Source: Nageia nagi (taxonomy: Eukaryota; Pinophyta). From it: 64,000 nucleotides of DNA. The notes beneath the pieces were generated by a model. That model was given only the letters and a program-made list of their open reading frames with translations. It ran no database searches and was not told the DNA's origin. Shown here piece after piece: positions 10,531 through 21,246 of the stretch (positions are counted from its first letter, which is position 1; every line of letters begins with the position of its first letter). Position numbers and translations under genes: made by a program. The stretch covers positions 372,001 to 436,000 of the forward strand of contig JBITNC010000002.1 of assembly GCA_050084985.1 (NCBI GenBank), given 5' to 3'.

Positions 10531-11867
10531 CCTCATGTTTTACATAGATCACATTGAGGCAGTTGCCCTCCATCATATTAAAAAAAAAAATCATCAAAAC
10601 ATGATTTAGAAATCACACAAACATCAAAATATGATTAAAAAACTAAAATGATCATATCTAATTTTGAAATAGGTTATAATATGTTTATTACATTTCCATG
10701 TCTTCCCCTTTTTCCACCTCATATTCATCCCCCATTATGTTGGAATATTTGAGTATTAGATTATATTCTAACAATTCATCAAGGCATATATACTATACAT
10801 TATCCATGATCACTTCCATACCATTATACAAATATGTTTAATACTTATTGTAAAAGAAATAGTTTATGAAATTAATATTCTTATTGACTTTACCAACCTT
10901 CATCATGAAATTTTTAAAACTTTGGATGATAAACAAACATGACTATGATACACTTAAGGTTATTATGGACTCCTACACATCTTCACATTTAAATAATCTT
11001 AAAACAGTCAAGAATGAGGTGTTACAAGAGCATGATTTCGAGTGAAAGTGTTACATGTTCATCCTATTATTCACTTCATCTCAAACCCAAGAATCATTTG
11101 ATATATATAAAAAATAATTAAATAAATAAAATAATAAAATAAATGACAAAAAAAAAATCAAAAGTCAAAAAAAAAAAAATTACTACATCATATCAATGAT
11201 TCTTGGGTAATTACAATATCCTCTACCGTGGCTATGGACGCCTGACTGGCAGTAGAGCAAGGTTGTAGCAGGATCGAGGGGTTAATCCTCATTGAGGCTA
11301 TGAACACCTGTCTAACAATGGGGCATACCTTATGAGTGGTGACATGTCCATATTGGTTAGAGACCTTCTTTCTTATGGACCTCTGTATGTTTCATATGGA
11401 TGAACTAGCTTATATATTTTATGCTCTTATGACATTTAGTTTGAGATTGTCTAGAGATGGAAATAAATATCATTGTATACACATGAGTCTATGATAATTT
11501 TGAGAACATCATGACTTTATTTTATATCATCTAAAGAAGAAAAAATCTAATGGTGATTGGTTAATATGGTCAACTTGAATATTATGATCATTACATTTCT
11601 TCATTATCACATATATCCATCCCATACTATTTATTATTACATAGTAATTAATATTATACTTATATTTATCAATGCCTTGATGAGTTGATTAGTTTATCTC
11701 TCTAAATACTCAATACATCCTATGTTCATTCATTTGTTATACTATTTTCATATTAACATCCACCATTCCCCCATACATGTTATACTATACCAACTTTCAT
11801 ATTTTATTATCTAACATCCATATATTTCCTAATCCATATTTACCGATTGTTAAATTGGAGGTGCTTC

Positions 11868-12245
11868 CATATTATTTGAGAAAAAGAACAAGTAAATGTT
11901 CTCCCCATTAATATGGGAGTCAACATTGTTGTTGTTAAAACCTTTTGCTTTTATTCTTATCTACAAGTTTAAATAAGAATTTGCTCATAGTAGATTGATA
12001 AAAGTCAACCCTAAAACATTGTTAAATTTCATAGCTTCCATTATTCTTTGGGATCAAGAATAAGAAATTGTTCTTCCCATTGAATTGGAAATCAATGTTC
12101 TTTTCCTATCATATTCCATTCATTTCACCCTCTTAGAACATCATTAAATTTAATAGCTTCCATCATTCCTTGGGATCAAGAGTAATAAATTGCTCTTCCC
12201 TTTGAATTGGAAGTTGATGTTCTTCTCCCCTTTCCATTCATTATC
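11868..12245 (+). repeat. Tandem repeat, about 120 bp unit, three degenerate copies
   Basis: The phrases 'atagcttccat', 'gggatcaaga', 'aaattgttctt/ctcttcc' and 'gaattggaa..tgttctt' recur at about 11.87, 12.02 and 12.14 kb. The last two copies are the most alike. Confidence 0.65.
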
Positions 12246-12448
12246 ATCTACCCATAAATTGAATGTGTGTCACATCTTGTTCCATATCCCTTGTACATGT
12301 TATCATAAAATAAAAAGTATTAGCAATCAAATTTGGTAAATGATACAATCTAATATTGCAATTTTTCAAATCATTATCCTTAAATTTGAAGATATTTAAT
12401 AATATTAAAATCAACATTTAAAAAATAAAAATACAATAATAATCCCAT

Positions 12449-12610
12449 ACGTCTTTGATGGGATAATTGTTATCATCATATTCTTCATCATGAATCTTTG
12501 ATGATATCAAATTATAAACAGTTCCATCCTAAAGTCTTTGATGGGGCAATTACCATTATTTTATTCATCATAAGTACTTGATTAGGTATATCGATATAAA
12601 ATCAATAAAA
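12449..12610 (+). repeat. Tandem repeat, about 83 bp, two copies
   Basis: 'gtctttgatggg' followed by an AT-rich 'ttcatca' segment occurs at 12451 and again at 12534. A looser echo is near 12755 ('catgaatccttgatagg'). Confidence 0.5.
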
Positions 12611-13608
12611 ATATAAAATACAAAAAAAAAAATCGTATGTGTGTCAACCATTTGTCATATTCATACATCACATATATGTACTCATGGGAATAAGTTAAAA
12701 CATGAAGAAGATAACCAAATAAACATGCAAACTCGATCATAAACAATTTCATCATGAATCCTTGATAGGACAAACACCATTTATTGTTTATGATCTTATA
12801 ATGAATCATGAACTTCCTAGTTCAAATCATATGTCATGTTATGCATGTTTAGTTATCACTTATTATTATACGTATTCAAGAAACCCTAGTCATCAAAAAG
12901 CATGATTCTAATGATTTTTGCAAAACCTACCTTTCTAGAGTAAAACATAATAATCAAAATTTAAATTAGTGCACACAAAGGGGAATTCATGTCATATACC
13001 TGACTCAGCTCCATACATTTCCTCGAGGTAAACACAAGACACCCATGTAATGATATATGGAAACAAGCCTTTAGTACCTATTTGGTGTACAACCAATGTG
13101 TGTTCAAAATACTTCAATTACAAAGCTCAAGAAATTATACTTGGATAATTGGGGTAAATACAATTTCCCATGACCTAAAATCAAACCTTATGTTCACCTA
13201 TAAATGATTGAAACAATAAGGTTAGAATCATTCATACATTCATCTTACTTGTTCACTAGCTAATATGTATTAATTTTTTGAACAGTCTATCATCATCCTC
13301 ACTGACATCATTAGTCAATTCAAAAGGGGCCATAATGCTAAGATCAACACCACAATCAAAGTAAGCCCGTGATCACATAGTAAGACTATGGTTATGTTTC
13401 TCTTAAAATGTTCCCAAATTAAGTGCAAAACATTGTTATTTACAAAATCAAAAGTTATATGTCTACTCACGGTTAAGGTAATTAAAATTACTTATAACCT
13501 AAAATAAGATATTTATGCTCAATATGATTCTAAAATACTTATGTAAAAGATCATCACAAAACCCATTCTGCTGGGTCAAAAGTAGAGAAAAATGAAAGAT
13601 GACTCGTA

Positions 13609-14340
13609 TATACAAAACAAGCTTCCTATCACATACTCGCTTCGGCATGCGGAGACAAACTAGTGTCTTGTCACGCAACTGCCATAAATAGCACACAGTA
13701 TAGAGATAAACATAAGTGAAGTTTTGATATACAACATCACTATCTTAAAATTGTATACAAAACAAGCTTCCTATCACATACTCGCTTCGGCATGCATAGA
13801 CAAACTAGAGTCTTATCATGCAACTGCCATAAACAGCATACAGTATGGAGATTGACACAAGTGTAATTTTTATGTATTACAATATCATTTTCAAAACGTA
13901 TCAATTGAAAAAGTTAAAAAATCATATTCAGTCATGGCAAGGACTATCCTCATGACAACACCAGATGATGAAATATATATATATAATAAGTTTTGATTTA
14001 GAGAAGCTATAATTATATCCTACGAAAAGATCTTAAGCTTTATACGAAAAAATATTTTGATGATATTTCTTAAAAATATCGTTAACATTTACAAATATCA
14101 AAGGAGATAAAATGTGATGTATCATTGTTACAGGAGATCATCTTGAAACCCCATTGTCAGGACAAAGGACAACACCATCAAAACTCATGTACTAAAGAAA
14201 ACTTATACAGTACATGTGTGCTTAGACATGCAAAATGACATAATAGAAATGTCATGCAACTATCACACAAGCTCAACACATCGTCATACCGAAAATAGTC
14301 ACTTCTAAAGTATATTCAAATTTATTTTCAAAACTACATC
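13609..14340 (+). repeat. 145-bp tandem repeat, two close copies plus a degenerate third
   Basis: 'tatacaaaacaagcttccta' starts at 13609 and at 13754, and the two units stay alike across about 145 bp (catactcgcttcggcatgc, gcaactgccataaa, acagtat). A weaker copy sharing 'catgcaact' and related words lies at about 14.19-14.34 kb. Confidence 0.8.
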
Positions 14341-14511
14341 AAATGTTAAAGGAAAACACGTTTTATCATAATTTGATAAATCAAAATTTTGATTCATCTA
14401 AGAAATTGAGTTAAAATTTATATCATAAAAAAGCAACAACAAACAATCAAGCAATAAAGCTTCTCATTCTATATTTTTAAAATCATCAACCACATTTTCG
14501 GTTGATACTTC

Positions 14512-14525
14512 AAAAAGGGGCAAAA
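14512..14525 (+). other. Polypurine tract of the gypsy element
   Basis: AAAAAGGGGCAAAA directly precedes the 3' LTR start TGTAGACACC. It is the expected primer for plus-strand synthesis. Confidence 0.8.
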
Positions 14526-15439
14526 TGTAGACACCTAAAAATGTCCCTTTTTAACTAATAAATATTGAAATAATTATAACTCTTTGTGATAATATAAAAT
14601 GGGTTTAAAAACCATATTATTGGATAGCTCTCATCGAGTACATGCAAAATGAGTGGTCACATGACCCCTTTTCGATAAAAATTGGCTATTTGGCGATCAT
14701 TTTAATATTGTTATAAAAATTGAAAACCAGTCAGAAGCGACCCAAAACAATCATTGGCATTTTAGTATGATCATCGGCATCCACCTAGTAATCACTGGCG
14801 ACTCTGTAACAACCAAATAGAAACCAAAAATAGTAAAAGAAAGTTGTAATGTCTTATTCTTCCAAGATACTAAGGATAGAGGGGGTCAGTTACGACCTAT
14901 GATGGCATTTGACTCCAACCTCTCTTGCTATTTTAAGCTTATGATAAGCTTTACTCCCCCTTACCAGCCTTGGAAAATCTCATCCAAAAATCTATAAATA
15001 CAAGCCAAAACAAAGCAATAGGGACCCAAATTTGAAGGTCCACAGGTGTTGAGAGGCATAGAGGATTGAAGTAGGGTAATGCTACCAAAATCTTGTGAGC
15101 TCATACCTTTTTATTATTTTATGCTAGTTTTAATTTAATACATGTTATACATAGATGCTTTGATGTTATTGTCTTTTGCATGTGTGTAGGATTTACAGGT
15201 TGTCCATATCAAGGAGAGAAGCAAGCAAATCGAAAACAATGAAGATCTAATATTCTCATATTGGCAAATGGCATTTGTAAAAGTCCCTTCTAAGGGAAAA
15301 TTGTATTTTGAGCTGAAAATCAATATCAATTTATAATTACAACATTTCTACCTATTTTACATAATTTGAGTTCAGTGAAAATCTAAGAATAATTGTATTT
15401 TATGTTATTCTACATTGTAGCTCTATTTTCACTGTAATA
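14526..15439 (+). repeat. 3' LTR of gypsy element
   Basis: Full-length partner of 4114-5026. It starts TGTAGACACC and ends CACTGTAATA (CA mutated to TA). A TATA box is at 14991. Confidence 0.95.
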
Positions 15440-15444
15440 GATAT
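15440..15444. repeat. Target site duplication GATAT (right)
   Basis: Perfect match to 4109-4113 across the element. Confidence 0.93.
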
Positions 15445-15518
15445 AGTTCTCAATAATGGAACTAAAATGGCATAAATTTGTATGATAGTTACAATATTGA
15501 AGAAGGAAAAACCTTTTG

Positions 15519-15730
15519 AACCACCCCAATATTTTGTAACTTTGGAGAAAGGTGAACCTTTTTAACCATTCCATCAAATTTTTAATCATGGAGAAGGGTG
15601 AACTTATTTAACCACTCCATCAAATTTTTAATTATGGAGAAGAGAAAAATTTTCTAACCACTCCATCAAATTTTCAATCATGAAGAAGGGAAAATCTTTT
15701 TAACCACTCCATCAAATTTTTAATTTTCTA
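15519..15730. repeat. 46-bp tandem repeat, about 4.5 copies
   Basis: Units start with aaccactccatcaaattttt at about 15519 (diverged), 15564, 15610, 15656 and 15702, spaced 45-46 bp. Each contains an 'atcatggagaaggg' centre. No ORF crosses it. Confidence 0.88.
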
Positions 15731-17147
15731 GCAAGAAAAAAGAATGTAAACAAGTATAAACTCTCCAAATATGAAAGTAGAATAGAATCAATCCTGAAAA
15801 TATGATAAACTTTTAAAAATGAAATAAAGGTGGAATGAATCCAAATCATAGATAAATTTTCAACAAATAAGGTGGCATCAAACCAAAATAAACTTCCAAC
15901 CATGGAAAGCATTAATCTATTTGCACAAAAAACTATATATTGTTAATTTGTATTATACAAAAGACCCAAAGATTTTATGGAAAAAGCCATAAGATTTTTT
16001 ACCAATCTATTTTAAGATAAAAGAATTGCATTAATGCCACTAAAGTGTAGATTTCATTCCATGAAATCAATATTACACTATGTAAAATGATTGTAAGTTG
16101 TTGATCAAATTATGCAACAATCAAGGTAATCAACAAAAAATGGGAAAAATGTTTTCAAACTTATCAAATCATATGATCTATACATCCAAAAAAAATTCAT
16201 AACCATGTAACATTTTTGATAGGGTAGAGTTAAGGTTTTCACTTAGATGCTTGCAAGAATCCCAAATCCTACCAATCCTCAACCATTTGCCCTTAGTCAG
16301 TAATATACTCTCACAAGGAGTAGTACTAACTATTTTTCACAAGTATGGCATATGTTGGATGGAAAAAATTATTATCTTGATTAGATTTCAAGTTTTCCTC
16401 CTATATTATCAAGATAATTCCTAAATAGATGTGTGGAAATATGGTATCACTACACATATGTCTATCCACCTATATGGATTTATGTCTAGACGAACAAAGG
16501 ACTTAGGGGAAATCAAGAAGTACTAACTTTACACCATTTGTATTGCAATACTAAAGGCTCCAATCTTCTTTTTCCTCCCTTCATGGCTCCCTAAACAAGT
16601 CATGTTGCAAAATAATGTATAAATGTGTTCATTTTAAGGGGTGCACTTTCAATGTTTACGATTTATTTACAAAAATCAAAGCAAAGTACTTAACATGAAG
16701 TAAAGTACTTAAAAAATTATACATCATACAAATATTAAAACCTAAGAGTCTAATGGATTTTTTTACAACCCCAAGAGGATATATTTACAATAAATGTATA
16801 GGTTCATTATTTTTAAGTAACAAAAAATAATGAATTCCCCCTTTTTACTTTGAAAAACTTTGTAGGTAGCAAAATATTCTCTTTCAAAAAAACTCTCCTT
16901 ATTTGCAATTTAACCTTTAAAATTGCTTTAATACTAAGTAAGAATTAATATCATATAGCATTAAAAAATTACCATATAGCAAAACTATTGCTCATTAAAA
17001 TTTAAAGGAAAAAAATGCTCAAGAATTAATACCTAGTTTACAAGGTGTCCCTCCTTATAGCATTAAAAGTTATATTTTCTTTAAAAAAATAATAGAAGGA
17101 AACATAATATTCCCTTTAAAAAATTATCAAAATATTTTTTCCTTCTC

Positions 17148-17150
<3 letters not shown>
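15731..17150. other. No gene seen
   Basis: AT-rich sequence with only short chance ORFs. No motif, RNA gene or transposon signature was recognised. Confidence 0.5.

Positions 17151-17153
<3 letters not shown>

Positions 17154-17183
<30 letters not shown>
17154..17183. repeat. (TA)n microsatellite
   Basis: An uninterrupted run of about 15 TA dinucleotides. Confidence 0.95.
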
Positions 17184-17186
<3 letters not shown>

Positions 17187-17247
17187 AATTATTAATTATT
17201 TAACTATATTATTTATTACATTGTAGGTGTATCCTATAGTGAGTGAT

Positions 17248-17325
17248 TAAGTCCTATTCGAATCAATGGTATGAATTCATCTTCGACCATGGTAGACCAT
17301 GAAAATAATCTAAAGCCTTGATTTC
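17248..17325 (+). repeat. Imperfect direct repeat flanking the MADS relic (left)
   Basis: 'tcgaatcaatggtatgaatt' and following 'cgaccatg...accatgaaaataatctaaagcc' recur in diverged form at 18515-18595. The two copies bracket the MADS relic about 1.27 kb apart. Confidence 0.6.
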
Positions 17326-17742
17326 TAGGCTATGAACAAATTGTTCATAGTATGTGGGACATGTGTCGCATGACAAGTGGATATTGAACTAGGTTTGCTT
17401 GTTTTAATCTTTGTTGTTTTTAGGAGGAGATGAAGACTATTATGAGATTCGTGAGTCAACCCCAAGAGAATGGCTTGGCTTCCACCCAAAATATTGTTAA
17501 AAATATAAGGAATTGATGTTTTAAAGTATAAGTAATTGATGTTTTAGAGGTTTGTTTTCTACTTAAGATCTATAATGTCCAAGGAATTGATGCTTGATGG
17601 TGAAATGGTGAGGGTATCAGATTAGAAAGTAGAGAGCAAAAGTCACCTGTGTTTTGGCAACCATGATCTTTGAGGTCTAAGAAAAGGATTGGGATAGGTT
17701 TTCAAGAGGGGGAGAGGGAAGAAAGAATAATAGTAGTAAACA

Positions 17743-17935
17743 ATGGAGAGGGAAGAGTGGAGTTGAAGTGGATAGAGAATAAGATAAATAGGAAGATGAC
17801 ATTTTCCAAGAGGAGGAATAGGATACTAAAAAGGTGTATGAGCTTGTTGTGTTGTGCGATGTATAGGTTACAGTTATTATCTTTTCTAGTAGAGGCAAGG
17901 TATATGAGTATGTAAGCACTGACAAGTATAGTTTA
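17743..17935 (+). pseudogene. MADS-box (MIKC-type) first-exon pseudogene
   Basis: The + strand reads as a plant MADS domain, the DNA-binding domain of floral and developmental regulators: [20 protein letters not shown] then RRNRILK, and after losing one A in an A-run near 17831, [11 protein letters not shown], stop, [17 protein letters not shown]. The family form is [40 protein letters not shown]...[12 protein letters not shown]. There is also a one-base loss after the ATG at 17743. The extent matches exon 1 of MIKC genes (about 61 codons). No K-domain exons were seen downstream, so this is a lone exon relic. Confidence 0.88.
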
Positions 17936-18514
17936 AAGACAAAATAATCTTCAGTTATTTCTTTAGTTTTTGAATTCTTCAAAGAGTTGATAATTGTTTG
18001 CTTTTGTTTAAATTTTAATTTTTTTATTTGCATTTGTTAGGAGGATTTTAAAATTTGTAAAGAGGTTATGTTGTGAAAATATGTGAGGAGAAATTAAGGA
18101 AGTAAATTTGTGTTGTTATTTAATTGTTTGCTTTTCAATTTTCATCTACATAGTAGAAGTTGAGTCAAGTTATTTTCTCTAGCAAAATGAAGGTATATTT
18201 TGGAAAATATGAGAGAACAGGAACTAAATTTATTTTCATGAAGCCGTAGTTTGGGAGAAAATAAGATTTGTTTGATTTTGTTGCAAATAAAGCCTAGGTG
18301 GCCTTCATTTTGTTGTTTATGAACATAAGCTTTATTTTAATCAAAATATGAGAATATGCAAAGAGAAATAGATAAAATTTTGAAATTTTGATGAGATAGG
18401 AAGAAAATTTTAAATACTTTCTTATTTTGTACTGAAATGGAGAAATATGTTGCATATATCTCAATTTCAATCACTTGAAATTAGAAACTTGTTTCAGGTG
18501 AATTGGATTATGTT

Positions 18515-18595
18515 GAGTCTATTACATCTTATTTGAATCAATGGTGTGAATTGCTTCTCGATCATGATCGATGATGAAAACAATCTCAAGCCACT
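18515..18595 (+). repeat. Imperfect direct repeat flanking the MADS relic (right)
   Basis: 'ttgaatcaatggtgtgaatt' then 'cgatcatg...gatgaaaacaatctcaagcc', the partner of 17248-17325. Confidence 0.6.
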
Positions 18596-18599
18596 ACCA

Positions 18600-20545
18600 T
18601 GAACTAAATTCTAGCACCCAAGGAAAAGAAGTTGAAAGATAGTGAGAATAAGTGTTGACAACTAAAGATAAAAGATCATGCTCTTGGTAGATGGTATAAG
18701 TGATTGGATGGTGGTAGAAGTTGCAAAGATTTTGGCACATTGGTAGTCTTGATAAGATTGAAGCAAGTTTCAAGATTGATAAGACCAAGATGTGGAGGAT
18801 CTGAATACCAATGTGCATTATTAAGCCCGTGACACATGACATTAACAACTAATAACATGCAATAAAGAACTAATTCCAATTAAAACTAATTAATTTTCTA
18901 TGATATATGCATTGCACTTCATTTCAATAGCTATTTTAATAACTATTAAAATGGATCATAGAAAAATGCAATGAAAGTTACTCATGTTATTAAATATTTA
19001 CAGCCCTACTATGCCTATCATTATTAATAAGGGGCATGGGTATGGCAAAGGTGAGTGATGGAGGTTGATGGTGGTTTTGTGAAATAGTAGGTGGAGTAGA
19101 AAAAATTACGCACTAATCTTTAAAAATTTCCCATCCTCTTTATTTAGGTAGCTAAAATTGTATTATGGATGTAAGGAGAATCAATTATTGAGATTTTATC
19201 AGTTCACATAATAGGTAGTAGCTACTCATAAGACTATTAGTACTATGATCATTCATTAAATCCTTACCAAAATAATCCTTATTGGATACTCAATCTTTTT
19301 CAACAATTTGTTAGCTCATCAACAAAATATAGAGATTCTTGCAAAATAAAATGTAAAAGAAATTATTACAAATGAATTTATCGATAAGGAAAAGGACTAT
19401 ATCCTCATAGAGCATATCCATATATATTGAATGTATAGTAAGGGTTTTAATCACGATGTCAATGGATTCATACACATACACATGAAATCCAATATAAAAT
19501 TATAGAGTATCTCATGTATAGGGTTCTAAAAAACTCTATGAGGGAAAACAAATATTTATGCTTGATCAATAAATGTAGGTGCAACAGGTTCCATCCTAAA
19601 CTTAGGCCTTTGAAATCCATTATCTCCTTGTGAAATCATTTCCTTAATATGTATATTTACAATAAATGTGGTAAGGAATTCTTCATTATGATGGATTTGA
19701 AGATGCACAATAAGAATTGTGGTAAAAACCAAAGGTGATAATCCTATGGAATTATTTTTATTATAAAGGATAAGTTATTAGGCCATGTCAACCCCTATGA
19801 GGAGGTTCTTCATCTACCTTTTGGTTGGGCATACCCCCCTTTTTTGGGGTAGCATGGTCTCCTTGGGGGAGCTCACACCCCTTGGAGTTAGCATAGGGAA
19901 CGATAGAGGCTATAGGAGGTATAGCCACACATTGTACGATAGAGAAAGTTCATGAGTAGTAAAAGACCAAATTTTCATCAACTTAAATCATCTTCCATGA
20001 ACCAACTTTCAAATGGGTGTTGTGATGGTGGCATGAGTAGAGAAATAGTATGAAGTCAAAAATGGCATATTTTGTAAGTATCTACTAGGCCATTTTCAAC
20101 ACATTGTAAAGTGTAGGGGTGGAGGTCGTCATATGGTCATCCATTTCTTTATAAAAAAAAATTAATAAAGTGCCTCTACCTTTTTCTTAAATAAAAAAAA
20201 TAGCTTTATATAAGCAAAAAAAAAGAATTGTAAAAACTATTTAAAATTTTACGTCTTTTAAAAAAATCTTGCACTTAAAAAATAGCCAACCCCCTTATTT
20301 TTCCTTTTTTGTGTTAGAATAAAAAAAATCAAAATATTTCTCCAAATTTTGCAAAAAAAATTGACAAATAACTCTTCAAATTAACAACTAACAAAAATAT
20401 GTTAGTAAAATGAAATAAAATGAAGGATAGGATAGGATAGGATAGGAGGTTATACCTTCAAGTATATTTTACCTCTCAAAGATGAATATGAACCTCCAAA
20501 AATAGAATATGAGGACTTTCAAGAATGGAAAGGAACCTTCAAGAC
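18600..20545. other. No gene seen
   Basis: Non-coding sequence. A short GGATA pentamer run is at 20428-20445. Chance ORFs near 18.6-18.9 kb on the - strand show no family motif. Confidence 0.5.
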
Positions 20546-20548
20546 CAT

Positions 20549-21108
20549 GGATTTGATACCAATTTAAGGAAATAAGACTAACATACTAATTTCCTTATAA
20601 CCAAGATCCCATGAAATCTCTCTAAACATCATCATAATAGCATAAAATAATGATAACAATCTCATAAAGTCATTCACATAATTAACACAAGAGATTATAG
20701 TGGTTGTTCTCACAAGGGTGAGAGTGGTGCACTCTAATTCTAGGATCCTTTACTTCTCAAGATAACTATTACAATGCTAAGAAGCTCTTCCTCTCTCTAT
20801 CTCTCTAAAAATTAAAAATAGTTCTCTACTATGAACATGATTTAGAAATAATGAGGGGAAGCTCTCTATTTATAAGTGAAATCCACACTTTGGGTCACCC
20901 TAATATCTAAGGTGCATATCAATATCCAATAGAAATATTTTTCTATTATCCTAAGGATAAACATAACTTAGAAGTGGGTTGTGATTGAGGCAAGACTCCT
21001 TAATTCTTTATTCACTTAAATACTTGGGAAAGTATTTAAGTGAATAACATTAGGAAGGTTACATTCTTTTCTAGATACCTAACATAATATGCATTATACA
21101 TTCTAACA
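20549..21108 (-). repeat. Copia-like LTR with primer binding site, - strand
   Basis: On the - strand the segment starts TGTTAGAATG (21108), carries a good TATA box (TTATAAATAGAGAG at about 20875), and abuts TGGTATCAAAT at 20551-20561, which resembles the initiator-Met primer site TGGTATCAGAGC. This is the layout of a 5' LTR plus PBS. The exact inner LTR edge is unclear because the terminal CA is not obvious. No copia coding sequence or second LTR was found to the left, so it is a truncated or non-autonomous element. Confidence 0.55.
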
Positions 21109-21246
21109 TAATTCATCATAGGAAGATAGATGTGTCATCTAATGAGGATGAGATATATGTCATTAATCAATACACAAATTTCATTAGATATATATAAATG
21201 TAAAATCATTTAAATTCTCACTTTGATGATATTATGTGCAATATTT

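Larger units (their letters stand above)
10531..14511 (+). other. Long non-coding 3' internal region of the gypsy element
   Basis: About 4 kb with no RT, RNase H, integrase or other recognisable coding sequence on either strand. It contains several tandem repeats (listed separately). A long repeat-bearing spacer before the 3' LTR is known from Tat/Ogre-type elements. Confidence 0.6.
4114..15439 (+). mobile_element. Ty3/gypsy (Tat-like) LTR retrotransposon lacking RT and integrase
   Basis: An 11.3 kb element defined by two LTRs of about 913 bp, a TGGCGC-type primer binding site just inside the 5' LTR, a polypurine tract just before the 3' LTR, and a perfect 5-bp target duplication. The internal region holds an antisense PPR fragment, an AT-rich block, a long decayed Gag, a retropepsin-like protease and about 4 kb of non-coding sequence with tandem repeats. 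No RT, RNase H or integrase motifs were found on either strand. The PBS type, Gag style and repeat-rich 3' region suggest the Tat lineage. By eye the LTRs differ at roughly 60 sites (6-7 percent), mostly transitions, so the insertion is old. Confidence 0.9.

Noticed and set aside
17677-18033. - strand ORF of 118 codons across the MADS relic
   Set aside because: Shadow ORF; the + strand has the MADS domain.
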